Assembly: GCA_017640725.1 (NCBI GenBank)
Contig: JAEPQB010000004.1
Coordinates: forward strand, 232,084-296,083
Source: Kordiimonadaceae bacterium
Lineage (GTDB): Bacteria; Pseudomonadota; Alphaproteobacteria; Sphingomonadales; Kordiimonadaceae
Length of the DNA stretch: 64,000 nucleotides
Reading direction: 5' to 3'
Shown one piece after another: positions 25,536 through 34,174 of the stretch. Every line of letters starts with the position of its first letter. Within the stretch, counting starts at the first letter, position 1. The notes beneath the pieces are model-generated. The model was given only the letters and a program-made list of their open reading frames with translations. It was not told the DNA's origin and ran no database searches. Both the position numbers and the translations under genes were made by a program.

Positions 25536-25958
25536 TTACAAAGAGGCGTTAATCGGCCGACCCCGATTAAGGGGCTGTGCCTCGGTTTTCGCAGCGTCTG
25601 CTTGCAGTTTAGCTTGGTCGGCCAAGCCTTCCATAACTGTCTTGTTGATATTGATTAGGTTGTCGATCGACTCTTTGCCGCGCATCACAAGGGATGTGTG
25701 CTTGGATACCCAAATAGCGAGGGAAATTATGCCAGCGCGCAGCTGGTCCGGCAGTTGATTTCCCTTTGCACCGCAGTCGCTTGAATAAACGGACCACATG
25801 CGCCGGTTCCAGTCCAGGGCTGCGATGGTCTCGCTGTCCCTGATTGGCTTATCTTTTACGTCGATTAGAGCGTTGGTCACTTGTGCAAACAGCCGATATT
25901 CTATCTGGCTTGGTGACTCGTTGGACGTTTGGGCTCTTTGATATACCTGATAAGACAT
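25536..25958 (-). CDS. flaF: Flagellar biosynthesis regulator FlaF
   Basis: A 140-aa cytosolic protein of the FlaF family, needed in Caulobacter for flagellin synthesis and secretion and acting opposite to FlbT. YQVYQRAQTSNESPSQIEYRLFAQVTNAL is the conserved start, and AALDWNRRMWSVYSSDC with RAGIISLAIWVSKHT the core. It lies 17 nt downstream of flbT and shares its promoter. GGGAA precedes the ATG. The C-terminal 20 residues are polar and variable. Confidence 0.92.
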   Translation of the reverse strand: MSYQVYQRAQTSNESPSQIEYRLFAQVTNALIDVKDKPIRDSETIAALDWNRRMWSVYSSDCGAKGNQLPDQLRAGIISLAIWVSKHTSLVMRGKESIDNLININKTVMEGLADQAKLQADAAKTEAQPLNRGRPINASL

Positions 25959-25975
25959 TAAAATTCCCAGTTAAA

Positions 25976-26374
25976 CTAAGTGCTTACATCTCCAATGCGG
26001 CTTGTTTCAAACTCGATCAGTTTTTTACAGGTCATCAATGCTTTGTAATAATTCTTGCCCATCACATCTCGGCTAATCTGAACACAGTTATTAACCGCCT
26101 CTGGGCTTGAAATAGCATTCATGAATTCGGTCATACGCAATACGAATTCTTCGTAGTATTTATTGGTATTTCCTTGGTCCATGTACATCAGCATGATGGG
26201 GAAATAGATCCTTCGTGCTGGTGTTGTTACATCTTCTTCCTGCAAAATGTCCTTTTCTCGTAAAATCGAAGCCTTATTGTGGACAATTAACGTTGTCCTG
26301 CGATCTACGTTTGCAATTACCGCGCCATTTATGACCAATTTCTCGTCTGGCTTTAAAGAAAGTTTCAGCGCCAT
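25976..26374 (-). CDS. flbT: Flagellin mRNA regulator FlbT
   Basis: A 132-aa protein of the FlbT family, which in Caulobacter binds the 5' leader of flagellin mRNA and lowers its translation or stability until export is ready. LSLKPDEKLVINGAVIANVDRR, ILREKDILQEEDVTTPARRIYFPIMLMYMD and the C-terminal YYKALMTCKKLIEFE match the family. ATG 26374 (MALKLSL) has GGGGAGA 6 nt upstream; a longer frame from 26449 lacks this. A sigma-54 promoter lies at 26495-26510. flaF follows. Confidence 0.93.
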   Translation of the reverse strand: MALKLSLKPDEKLVINGAVIANVDRRTTLIVHNKASILREKDILQEEDVTTPARRIYFPIMLMYMDQGNTNKYYEEFVLRMTEFMNAISSPEAVNNCVQISRDVMGKNYYKALMTCKKLIEFETSRIGDVST

Positions 26375-26494
26375 TTTTGTCTCCCCGAGTTTTTCGGGCC
26401 GGTAATTCCTGCCGCCACATGGCCATTTGACCACGGCGAACACCGGCATTTGTAAGCCTATATTCTTAATTTTTGCTTATATCATAAGGCGTTT

Positions 26495-26510
26495 TGCAGA
26501 AATAGTGCCA
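26495..26510 (-). promoter_or_regulatory. Sigma-54 promoter of flbT-flaF
   Basis: Minus strand TGGCAC-TATTT-CTGCA, about 120 bp before the flbT start. It is back-to-back with the plus-strand promoter at 26521. Confidence 0.7.
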
Positions 26511-26520
26511 GATTCATTCT

Positions 26521-26536
26521 TGGCACCAGCTTTGCA
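26521..26536 (+). promoter_or_regulatory. Sigma-54 promoter of the flagellin glycosylation genes
   Basis: TGGCAC-CAGCT-TTGCA, an exact -24/-12 match on the plus strand, about 80 bp before the FlmG-like gene. Its spacing predicts transcription starting near 26548. A TGCCG motif lies about 107 bp upstream (26410-26414). Confidence 0.85.
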
Positions 26537-26617
26537 CTCTGTCTTTGCAATTGCACACGTGTGCGTATTAACCTGACGATGCGACAATCAAAAAGTCGTC
26601 TAAAGCGGAGAGACCCG

Positions 26618-28351
26618 GTGGCGAAAAGAAGAAAGCAGCACAATGGTGCGAAGCCCCAACAAAAGACCAAGCTTGAGAAAGTTGGTCTGGTAGACACCGG
26701 GCGCACTCTTGGCGAAATCCGAAAGGCTATGAAGCTTGGTCAACGCTATGCTGAAAAAGGCGAGTGGGCCGATGCCGTAAAGCATTTGCTAATCGCCTGG
26801 GACGCCATGCCAGAGGACCTATCAATCCTTACCGTTCTTTCACATGCTTTGGTTCAACTTGGCGTGCGGGAGCATGCAATAGCGGTTTTGCAGCGCGCAT
26901 TGGAGGTGCATGAGCCCACTCCGGAACTCATTGGCATCATTCTTCGCTTGGCGCTGGAGATGGGCATGCATGATATTGCGGTGAAGCTGGGTGAGCAGCT
27001 GGTTGTCATGGAACCGACCAATCCGACAAACATTGTCAATTTGGCTACGGCGTATTCTGGGGTCAAAAGGTTTTCCGAGAGTATAGCCATGTTGCAGCAG
27101 GCTTTGCCCCAGTTCCCAGATAACGCAGACCTCTGGAACGTATTGGCCACACAGGTGCGCGAGCGGGACGGTGTAGACTCTGCAGACGTCTTTTTTGAAG
27201 AAGCATTGAAATTGCGCCCGGGTGACGCAAAGATCCTCAGCAACTTTTCGATCTCATTCACCAGACGGAATGAAGTGGATCGCGCACTGGAGCTTGCTCT
27301 CAAATCAATTGAAGCAGATCCTAGCCAGCCAGAACCGAGAGTTGGAGCGGCACAGTTCCAGTTTTTGAAGGGTCAAATGGAAGAAGGCTGGGAAAACTAT
27401 GAATACCGCCATCACATCCGCCGCAAATCCAATCAAACACAGCATTACACCCACAAGCTCCCTCTTTGGGACGGGGAAGACTTGTCCGGTAAAGCGCTGC
27501 TGGTGGCCGCTGAGCAAGGAATTGGCGACGAGGTTATGTGGGGCAGTTACTTGCCTTACCTTTATGACCAAGCAGACAAACTGTTTATCGGTTGTGACCC
27601 TCGTTTAATCAGTATTTATCAGCGGCGTTTTCCCGACGCGATCGTATGCGGGTACCTGGACAGAGTGATCTCCGGTTATCGATACCGTGTATTCCCTGCC
27701 ATCGAAAAGATGATGAAAGAGGGCGAGGCCCATATTGATTTCTATACACCTGTAGCAAGTGCACCAAAGCACGCGTGGCAAAGTATGGAAGCGGTCAAGC
27801 CATATCCAGAAGGCTACTTGTCACCGGAGGAGGGCAAGAAACAAGAGTTTGCCCTTCGGCTGGGCGCCATAAGCGACAAACCCAAGGTTGGCCTGGCGTG
27901 GCGAAGCGGTGTCGTCGCAACCGAGCGCGCATACTTGTATTCAGGTATCGACAATTTGGGGCCGCTCTTAGCGCTCAAAGACAAAGTCGACTTTGTGAAT
28001 CTACAGTATGGTGATGTTGCCGACGAGTTGGATGAAATTGAAAGAAAGCATGGTGCGAGAGTTCACAATTTTGAAGATGTGAACCTGAAAGCAGACATTG
28101 AGGCGAACCTTGCCATTGCAGCGGGTTGCGATGCTGTTGTGTCAGTCTGTTCCGCGCCTGGAATTTTCTCTATGTCAGTCGGAACGGCCACGCTTTTGAT
28201 GTCGGGTGCGCCGCCATGGTGGAGTTTCGGCAGCCCCAACAAAATACCTTTCGCCCAGCATGCTGAGCTGTTTAGCTGCAAGGGTATGCCTGATTGGGCG
28301 GACATAATGAACCGGGTGGCTGCCCGGGTGGAAGAGCTGACACAGGGTTAG
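26618..28351 (+). CDS. flmG: FlmG-like flagellin glycosyltransferase (TPR + GT-B)
   Basis: A 577-aa cytosolic protein. The basic N-terminus is followed by about six TPR units (about residues 35-260; for example AVKHLLIAWDAMPEDLSILT and ALELALKSIEADPSQPEPR), then a GT-B-like domain (about 270-570) with LLVAAEQGIGDEVMWGSYLP, KVGLAWRSGV and a C-terminal GCDAVVSVCSAPGIFSMSVG. Caulobacter FlmG has this layout: its TPR part binds flagellins and its GT part transfers a nonulosonic acid. The position beside flbT, flagellins and sugar genes supports the same job. GTG 26618 is preferred for its GCGGAGAG site; in-frame starts at 26561 and 26579 lack one. It heads the glycosylation gene run. Confidence 0.8.
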   Translation: MAKRRKQHNGAKPQQKTKLEKVGLVDTGRTLGEIRKAMKLGQRYAEKGEWADAVKHLLIAWDAMPEDLSILTVLSHALVQLGVREHAIAVLQRALEVHEPTPELIGIILRLALEMGMHDIAVKLGEQLVVMEPTNPTNIVNLATAYSGVKRFSESIAMLQQALPQFPDNADLWNVLATQVRERDGVDSADVFFEEALKLRPGDAKILSNFSISFTRRNEVDRALELALKSIEADPSQPEPRVGAAQFQFLKGQMEEGWENYEYRHHIRRKSNQTQHYTHKLPLWDGEDLSGKALLVAAEQGIGDEVMWGSYLPYLYDQADKLFIGCDPRLISIYQRRFPDAIVCGYLDRVISGYRYRVFPAIEKMMKEGEAHIDFYTPVASAPKHAWQSMEAVKPYPEGYLSPEEGKKQEFALRLGAISDKPKVGLAWRSGVVATERAYLYSGIDNLGPLLALKDKVDFVNLQYGDVADELDEIERKHGARVHNFEDVNLKADIEANLAIAAGCDAVVSVCSAPGIFSMSVGTATLLMSGAPPWWSFGSPNKIPFAQHAELFSCKGMPDWADIMNRVAARVEELTQG

Positions 28352-28355
28352 CGAT

Positions 28356-29222
28356 ATGACCAGGCCTTTCTTCATCTCGGAAGTTTCCAGCAATCACGCG
28401 CGCGATATGGACCGCTGCGTTGAGTTCATTGAAACATCGGCACGTATCAATTGCGACGCAGTGAAATTCCAATTGTTCAAATTGGATGAATTGTTCGCGC
28501 CTGAGATCCTTGCCAAATCTGAAGAGCACAGACGTCGTCGACAGTGGGAGTTACCCGTAGAATTTGTGCCAGAGCTGAGGGCCGTTTGCGATGAAAACGC
28601 GATCCAGTTTTCGTGCACGCCATTTTATCTGAAGGCTGTTGATGAACTTGCCCCGCATGTGCATTTTTTCAAAGTCGCGTCTTATGAATTGATTTGGCTT
28701 GACCTGATTAAAGAGTGCGCACAAACGGGATTGCCGCTCGTGATGTCGACCGGCATGGCCAACATGCGTGAAATTAGTGCTGCGGTAGAGGCTTTTAAGG
28801 GTGCCGGCGGTACGCAGCTCACACTGCTTCACTGCGTGTCAGGCTATCCTGCGCCAGTTGATAACTGCAACTTGTCAGCAATCGAAGCGATAAGGGCTGC
28901 AACGGGTGTATCAGTCGGTTGGTCGGATCATTCCCGCCGACCTGCGGTCATTCAAAGAGCTATCCACAAATACAATGCGGAGATGATCGAGTTTCATTTG
29001 GATCTGGATGAGGAAGGCGCCGAATATAAGACCGGACATTGCTGGCTGCCTGACGAAATTGGCCCAGTAATCAGCGATGCGCATATGGCTTTTGGTGCGG
29101 ATGGAAACGGCATCAAAGAACCGGTTCCAGCAGAAGCACCAGACCGCGCTTGGCGTGCCGACCCATCGGACGGACTACGCCCAACTTTGCCAATGAGGGA
29201 AGAATGGGCAGCAAAACAGTAG
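28356..29222 (+). CDS. NeuB/PseI-type nonulosonate synthase lacking SAF domain
   Basis: A 288-aa TIM-barrel enzyme of the NeuB/PseI family, expected to condense phosphoenolpyruvate with a 6-carbon diacetamido sugar into a nonulosonic acid. Family features are FFISEVSSNHARD (E), CDAVKFQLFK, FFKVASYELIW, LVMSTGMANM, LLHCVSGYPAP, GWSDHS and a metal-type His in IEFHLDLDEEG. Normal NeuB/PseI proteins are near 340-350 aa and end in a SAF (antifreeze-like) domain that closes the partner's active site; here the protein stops about 60 residues early with a normal stop and a downstream overlap, so this looks native, not a frameshift. It starts 4 nt after flmG. Confidence 0.8.
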   Translation: MTRPFFISEVSSNHARDMDRCVEFIETSARINCDAVKFQLFKLDELFAPEILAKSEEHRRRRQWELPVEFVPELRAVCDENAIQFSCTPFYLKAVDELAPHVHFFKVASYELIWLDLIKECAQTGLPLVMSTGMANMREISAAVEAFKGAGGTQLTLLHCVSGYPAPVDNCNLSAIEAIRAATGVSVGWSDHSRRPAVIQRAIHKYNAEMIEFHLDLDEEGAEYKTGHCWLPDEIGPVISDAHMAFGADGNGIKEPVPAEAPDRAWRADPSDGLRPTLPMREEWAAKQ

Positions 29223-30955
29223 CCATAATCGGGGCGCGCCTAAGTTCGTCAAGGTTGCCCGGTAAGCAGTTGCTTGAATTGGCGGGCAGGCCGCTTATTG
29301 CCCATATTGTTACAAGGCTGCGCGAAATCTCAGCCATTTCTGAAATCATTGTGGCCACTACAAACGAAGCAGTTAACAAGCCCTTGGTGGCTTGGGCGCA
29401 AAGGGCTGGTGTTACTGCTTTTGATTGGGCAGGTGACCAGAATGATGTTGTTGGACGAGTTGATGCAGCTTTTAAAGCCTCCGGCGCGGACCGGTTCGTT
29501 TATGTTTGCGGTGATTGTCCCTTCATTGAACCTAAGACGATTGAAAACTTGATAGAGGCCTCCAAAGAAGTTGGCCAAGACGGAATTGCGTTGCTTCAGC
29601 CCAATGAAAATGGCGCCCCCTTCATCCACGAAGGGTTTGATGTATTCAACGGCGTTTTTTGGGACCAAATGGTTGCGGTTGCTCACGAACCCTTCGAGAG
29701 AGAACATGTCGGGGCGGTGTACTTTCATTTGAACAAGGTGGAGCCCAGTGAGGTGAAATGGGTTGACGAGAATCCAGTCTATGCCGAAATCAACCATCGA
29801 TTGTCGGTTGATACGCCCCAGGATTACGCATTTGCTCAGTCGCTGTATGATCAATGGTATGAAAGCCACGATAAATCCGAGATCGTCGATCTAAGGTGGG
29901 TGATTTCCAAGTTGCAATCTGAACCCGAACTCATAGCTATGAACGCCCATGTGCATCAGAAAGCAGTAAAAGAAACTGCAATCTCAGTCAGTGTTTTATG
30001 TGAAGCGGGTCCCAGAGTTGGTATGGGGCACTTGTCGCGTGCCTGTGTCATAGCAACCAGCCTGCAAGCACACCTCGGTGCAGCAGTCACTATATACATT
30101 AGGGGCCAGCAGGTTGACTTTGCAGACCTGGCCAATTTACCTCACCAGTGGATGCCAAGCTTTGACGAGTTATCTCTAAATCATGACTGTCTTGTTTGCG
30201 ACGTCAAAGAGATTGATAGCAGTCTTAATAGGCTGTTGCTGCTGAACAAAGGCCAAGCGTTTCGCGTAGCAGTAGATCAGGTTCCAGTTCAGGAAATGAA
30301 TATCGACCTGCTTTGGAGCCCTTCCGTTGTGCTACCTGGTGAAACTGACCAAGGGTCCCTTCCATTTGACGTGCAGTTTGGTGCCGATTGCTTTTTGTTG
30401 AGGAGCCTTCTCCCCACACGTTCAGCTGAACCAAACATATCAAAGCGTTTGATTGTTTTGACCGGAGGCTCTGACCCGCTGGGGCTGGCAAAGACATTGC
30501 CAGCAAAACTCGAACAGAAAATTGACCCAAGCATAGAGATAACGTGGGTTCAGGGCCCATACGCGCAAGCTCCTGTTTCCAGGAATAGTTCTCGATTCAA
30601 AACAGTATTAAGCCCGCCGAACTTGCATCAGTTTGTTGCGGAGTTTGATGCGGCCCTTTGTGTCTATGGCGTTACTTTCTTCGAGTGCTTGCAGGCGAGT
30701 GTACCAGTCGTTGCGTTTGATCCCATCGGCGCAGCAACCGCAAATGAATGGGAGATGCTAAAGGAATGGGCCCCAGAGCTGATCGCTGACTCTGAAGAAA
30801 ATGCGATCGAAATGTTGACCAACATCTTCGTCTCGGCAACGCCACTTGAAATGCCGATGTTCGCCCAAAAGTTGGTGGATGGCCCTCGGAATTTTGCAGC
30901 GGCCGTCAAAAAAGGTGTTGCTGCCGTTAAAGAGGCCTCTGATGCCGCTGCGTGA
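29204..30955 (+). CDS. PseF-PseG fusion: CMP-sugar synthase + UDP-sugar hydrolase
   Basis: A 583-aa two-domain protein. Residues 1 to about 245 form a cytidylyltransferase of the PseF/SpsF type (GARLSSSRLPGKQLLELAG, VCGDCPFIEP). Residues about 265-583 form a GT-B-like PseG hydrolase: RVGMGHLSRA with the catalytic-type His (H276), LIVLTGGSDPLGLAK, and CVYGVTFFECLQASVPVVA. PseG removes UDP from the diacetamido sugar; PseF activates the finished nonulosonate with CTP. The two acts are not consecutive (PseI lies between), so the fusion may channel the pathway. ATG 29204 has GAGGGA just upstream and overlaps the synthase gene by 19 nt. Confidence 0.8.
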   Translation: MGSKTVAIIGARLSSSRLPGKQLLELAGRPLIAHIVTRLREISAISEIIVATTNEAVNKPLVAWAQRAGVTAFDWAGDQNDVVGRVDAAFKASGADRFVYVCGDCPFIEPKTIENLIEASKEVGQDGIALLQPNENGAPFIHEGFDVFNGVFWDQMVAVAHEPFEREHVGAVYFHLNKVEPSEVKWVDENPVYAEINHRLSVDTPQDYAFAQSLYDQWYESHDKSEIVDLRWVISKLQSEPELIAMNAHVHQKAVKETAISVSVLCEAGPRVGMGHLSRACVIATSLQAHLGAAVTIYIRGQQVDFADLANLPHQWMPSFDELSLNHDCLVCDVKEIDSSLNRLLLLNKGQAFRVAVDQVPVQEMNIDLLWSPSVVLPGETDQGSLPFDVQFGADCFLLRSLLPTRSAEPNISKRLIVLTGGSDPLGLAKTLPAKLEQKIDPSIEITWVQGPYAQAPVSRNSSRFKTVLSPPNLHQFVAEFDAALCVYGVTFFECLQASVPVVAFDPIGAATANEWEMLKEWAPELIADSEENAIEMLTNIFVSATPLEMPMFAQKLVDGPRNFAAAVKKGVAAVKEASDAAA

Positions 30956-31868
30956 ATGGCATAGCGAAGAGTATGGATCGCATTCTGGTGAGGTCGTTGC
31001 CACCGTAGCGGGGCATGAAGTCATCGACTGCACGATATGCGGGTTCAAGCATGTGGTCCCGTTGCCTTCAGCAGAGAAATTGCAGTCCTTTTATGAAGAC
31101 GAGTTTTATCAAAACGAAAAAGAAAACTATCTTTCCGAAGCGGATGAAGACTTTACCTGGAAGCAGGTAGAAATGAAGCTTCGTTTTAACGTCGCCGGCC
31201 AGATGTTGAAATCTGGAGGTCAAAGCCTTTTGGATATTGGAAGCGGGCCGGGCGACTTTATGGCTGTCGGGCAGCAATTGGGTTGGCAGTGTTTGGGTGT
31301 TGAGCCATCCAAAGTTGCTTGTGAGCATACCCTTAATCGCGGCCTGAAGGCGATTAACGGGTTCTTTGACACTGAGTTGGCGCAACAGCTTGATACCTTC
31401 GATTTTATTCACATGAGTGAGGTCTTGGAGCATGTGCCAGACCCCGCCCACTTGTTGGGTACTGCGGTAGAGCTCTTGAAGCCAGGTGGTGTGCTTTGTG
31501 TTTCCGTTCCAAATGATTTTAATCCGTTACAGGCGCAAGTGGTGGAAGGGGCAAGTCGTGATCCATGGTGGGTCGTGCCCGACCATCATTTGAATTACTT
31601 TGATTTTGACAGTTTGGAAACGTTGATTGGAAACTCGGGGCTGGTGTGTCAGCGCAGGCTGACAAATTTCCCCATGGAACTGTTTTTATTGATGGGACAG
31701 GATTACACAACGGACCCAACTCTTGGCCGCAAGCTTCACGGTTGGCGCAAATCGATGGATATCCAGTTGGCAAACAATCAAGAAACCCAAGCTGCTCTTT
31801 ATGAATCCCTCGCGAATGCCGGGTTCGGTCGCTTAGCCATCGTTTTTGCCACAAAACCGATGCAGTAA
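30942..31868 (+). CDS. SAM-dependent methyltransferase
   Basis: A 308-aa class I methyltransferase. A Cys pair sits near the N-terminus (DCTICGF), before the Rossmann core: LLDIGSGPGDFMAVGQQLG (motif I), GVEPSKVAC, FDFIHMSEVLEHVPDP and LLKPGGVLCVSVPND. The family often methylates sugars or small metabolites. It overlaps the PseFG gene by 14 nt, and ATG 30942 has AAAGAGG at good distance. By context it probably methylates the flagellar nonulosonate or an intermediate; the target atom is unknown. Confidence 0.82.
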   Translation: MPLREWHSEEYGSHSGEVVATVAGHEVIDCTICGFKHVVPLPSAEKLQSFYEDEFYQNEKENYLSEADEDFTWKQVEMKLRFNVAGQMLKSGGQSLLDIGSGPGDFMAVGQQLGWQCLGVEPSKVACEHTLNRGLKAINGFFDTELAQQLDTFDFIHMSEVLEHVPDPAHLLGTAVELLKPGGVLCVSVPNDFNPLQAQVVEGASRDPWWVVPDHHLNYFDFDSLETLIGNSGLVCQRRLTNFPMELFLLMGQDYTTDPTLGRKLHGWRKSMDIQLANNQETQAALYESLANAGFGRLAIVFATKPMQ

Positions 31869-31877
31869 GGTGCCACA

Positions 31878-32936
31878 ATGACCCTCAGGCAGCGATTTGA
31901 TCAAACCAAAGCGTTCTATTTGTATGGGGCTACGCCAGCAGCCGACGGTGTTGTCCGTCTTTTGAAGCTGCATAACAAATCGATTCTCTCTTTTGTTGAT
32001 AAGGACCCTATTAAGCAGAAGTCAGCGTTTCTGGGAAATGACGTGCTTTCACCTGCAGCGATGTTCGACGTTCTGTCACCAGACGAAGGCATCATCATTG
32101 TTTCGGCTTACCAGCAGGAAATTGCTCAGTTTTTGACACAGAATGGCGCCAGCGAAGCTCAAGTGTTTCCCATGTTGGATGGCATGTTTTTACCAACCTA
32201 TGGGGATCATTTCACAGGCTGCGCAGTTCTGGACAAAATAGAGGCGGAGTTACCTACTCAAGAAGAGCGGGCGTATCTTCAAAGTTGGCGACAGTTCAAA
32301 AAGCACGGAAATCTCGCCGACCTGAAACCGATGCGGTCTATGCAAAAGCAATATGACCATAAAAGCTGGCTTTCCAGTCTCAAATCTGGCGGTGTCGCCA
32401 TTGATGTTGGCGCTTTCGACGGTGCCACTTCACTAGAATTGGCCGGAACGGGTTTGTTTTCCAAAGTCATTGCTATTGAACCCTTTGAGGCTAACTTCAA
32501 TGCGCTTAAAAGCAGTTTTGTTCAAACGAATAGCCCCGTAAAGCTTGAAGCTCTACAGTTGGCTGTGGGTGCTGAAGAAGCCACAGTCTTCCAGGACACA
32601 GAAGACGTTTCCAGCCGCAGTCGCATCAACCTTGATGACACAAGTTCGACCGACAATTCAGAAGCCGTCAAAATTGTGCCTCTCGATGCTTTGGATACGG
32701 GGCGTGTGAGTTTGGTTAAAGTGGATGTGGAGGGGTTTGAACTCGACTTTCTGACTGGTGGGCGTGAAACTCTTGAACGAAACAGACCGCATCTTGCCAT
32801 CAGTGCTTATCATCACAAAGACCATCCGGGCAAAATCGCCAGTTTTCTCTATGAGAACTTTGAAGGTGTTGAAATTCGGGTAGGGCACCATCCAACCGCA
32901 ATTTACGAATTGGAATATTATGTCCGCTTCGCCTAA
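31878..32936 (+). CDS. FkbM-family methyltransferase
   Basis: A 352-aa protein with an N-terminal non-methyltransferase region (about 1-150; FYLYGATPAADGVVRLL has a nucleotide-fold look) and a C-terminal FkbM domain: VAIDVGAFDGATSLELA, VIAIEPFEANFNAL, then RVSLVKVDVEGFELDFLTGG and HLAISAYHH. FkbM enzymes O-methylate sugars and natural products. The N-terminal part resembles a small sugar-nucleotide-binding fold but I cannot assign it. It ends inside the ATP-grasp gene (17-nt overlap). Confidence 0.82.
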   Translation: MTLRQRFDQTKAFYLYGATPAADGVVRLLKLHNKSILSFVDKDPIKQKSAFLGNDVLSPAAMFDVLSPDEGIIIVSAYQQEIAQFLTQNGASEAQVFPMLDGMFLPTYGDHFTGCAVLDKIEAELPTQEERAYLQSWRQFKKHGNLADLKPMRSMQKQYDHKSWLSSLKSGGVAIDVGAFDGATSLELAGTGLFSKVIAIEPFEANFNALKSSFVQTNSPVKLEALQLAVGAEEATVFQDTEDVSSRSRINLDDTSSTDNSEAVKIVPLDALDTGRVSLVKVDVEGFELDFLTGGRETLERNRPHLAISAYHHKDHPGKIASFLYENFEGVEIRVGHHPTAIYELEYYVRFA

Positions 32937-34173
32937 ATCATCAAAAAAACGATTGCTGTTGCTTGGCGGTGGTATGGAGCAGCTTAATGCGCTGCGAATT
33001 GCCAAAGAACTGGGCGCTGATGTTGTTGTTTTTGATGGCAATGAAATGGCGCCCTGCGCGGTGGAAGCCACGGACTTTCAACAAGTTAACATCAAAAACC
33101 GGCAAGAACTTTTAGCTGCTGCTGGGAAAATGAATATCGATGCCGTTTTTGTGCATGCGGCTGAGCTGGCTGTCGAAGCAGCGGCAGTTGCTGAACACTT
33201 CAATTTGCCAGGGTTGCCTGTTTCGGTTGCGGAGGTGGGAACAGACAAAACGCTGCGCTCCGCCTGCCTAGCTGAGGCAGGAATTCGGGTGCCCAAATTT
33301 GTCGGCCTGAAGGCAATTGATGACTTAGACACATGGATGGAGGCAGCACGAGCCATAGGCTTTCCCATGATAGTAAAGCCAACGGGTTTGGCAGGTGCTC
33401 GCGGTGTTGAGTTCATCCGAGATGCCAATGCCCTCGAATCATACTATGAACGCAAGCACGCGCTCGCAGCCGACAAATTTCAATGCGAAGAATTTGTACA
33501 GGGCGAACAACTCAGTACTGAGTCAGTTGTCATTGGTGGGAAAGTGGCAAGTATCGCGGTCGCTGCCAGACACTATGACACCACTGCAGATTTGTGGCCA
33601 TTTCAAATCGAAGATGGCCACTCCATGCCCTGGCCGGACCCCACCAACTTGATGCCTGAAATTCAGGCGATCACTGAGAAATGTCGAGCTGCGTTTGGCA
33701 TGCAAGACGGGGTGCTAAAAGGCGATTTAGTCCTTGCTGAAAACGGTGAAATAATCGTGCTTGAAATGGCGGTAAGAACTTCTGGCGGCCGTTTCTGTGA
33801 CACAGTTGCTCCTTTAAGTAGCGGCGTTAACATATTGTATCCTCTCCTACAAATGGCTCTGGGGCTGAAGCCGGAACTAAGTTTCCTGAGGGCAACCAAA
33901 GAAAACGGGGTTTCCCAAAGATTTGTTCTGATACCCGCTGGAACGCCGCTCAGGCACAGCAAAAAAATTGAGCATATTTTGCTTCAACCGGGTATTGTTG
34001 GTCATTGGTTCCGCGATGACTTGCAGTCTCTTACAGAGGCGCCGGTTATTACTTCGCATCGGGACAGGATCGGGTATGTAATTTGTACTGGAAAATCCCG
34101 CGCTCTTGCTGACGAAAAGGCTAAGCGCGTGGTGGCGGAATTACAAATGGCAATGACCCCGGAGGGCACATAA
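32920..34173 (+). CDS. ATP-grasp carboxylate-amine ligase
   Basis: A 417-aa ATP-grasp enzyme: N-terminal preATP-grasp (LLLLGGGMEQLNALRIAKELG), then the ATP-binding region with PMIVKPTGLAGARGVEFI (phosphate loop) and CEEFVQGEQLSTESVVI, and LVLAENGEIIVLEMAVRTSGGRF with the metal-binding Glu/Asn-type residues. Such ligases join a carboxylate to an amine through an acyl phosphate. It is between methyltransferase and oxidoreductase genes in the nonulosonate run and may attach an amino acid or acyl group to an amino sugar. It could supply the acylation that PseH otherwise provides; this is speculation. It overlaps the gene before it by 17 nt. Confidence 0.82.
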   Translation: MSASPKSSKKRLLLLGGGMEQLNALRIAKELGADVVVFDGNEMAPCAVEATDFQQVNIKNRQELLAAAGKMNIDAVFVHAAELAVEAAAVAEHFNLPGLPVSVAEVGTDKTLRSACLAEAGIRVPKFVGLKAIDDLDTWMEAARAIGFPMIVKPTGLAGARGVEFIRDANALESYYERKHALAADKFQCEEFVQGEQLSTESVVIGGKVASIAVAARHYDTTADLWPFQIEDGHSMPWPDPTNLMPEIQAITEKCRAAFGMQDGVLKGDLVLAENGEIIVLEMAVRTSGGRFCDTVAPLSSGVNILYPLLQMALGLKPELSFLRATKENGVSQRFVLIPAGTPLRHSKKIEHILLQPGIVGHWFRDDLQSLTEAPVITSHRDRIGYVICTGKSRALADEKAKRVVAELQMAMTPEGT

Positions 34174-34174
34174 T

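Noticed and set aside
28356..29222. Frameshift as the cause of the short NeuB
   Set aside because: The end of the gene overlaps the next start with a normal spacing, and the downstream frame is a different recognisable domain rather than SAF sequence.
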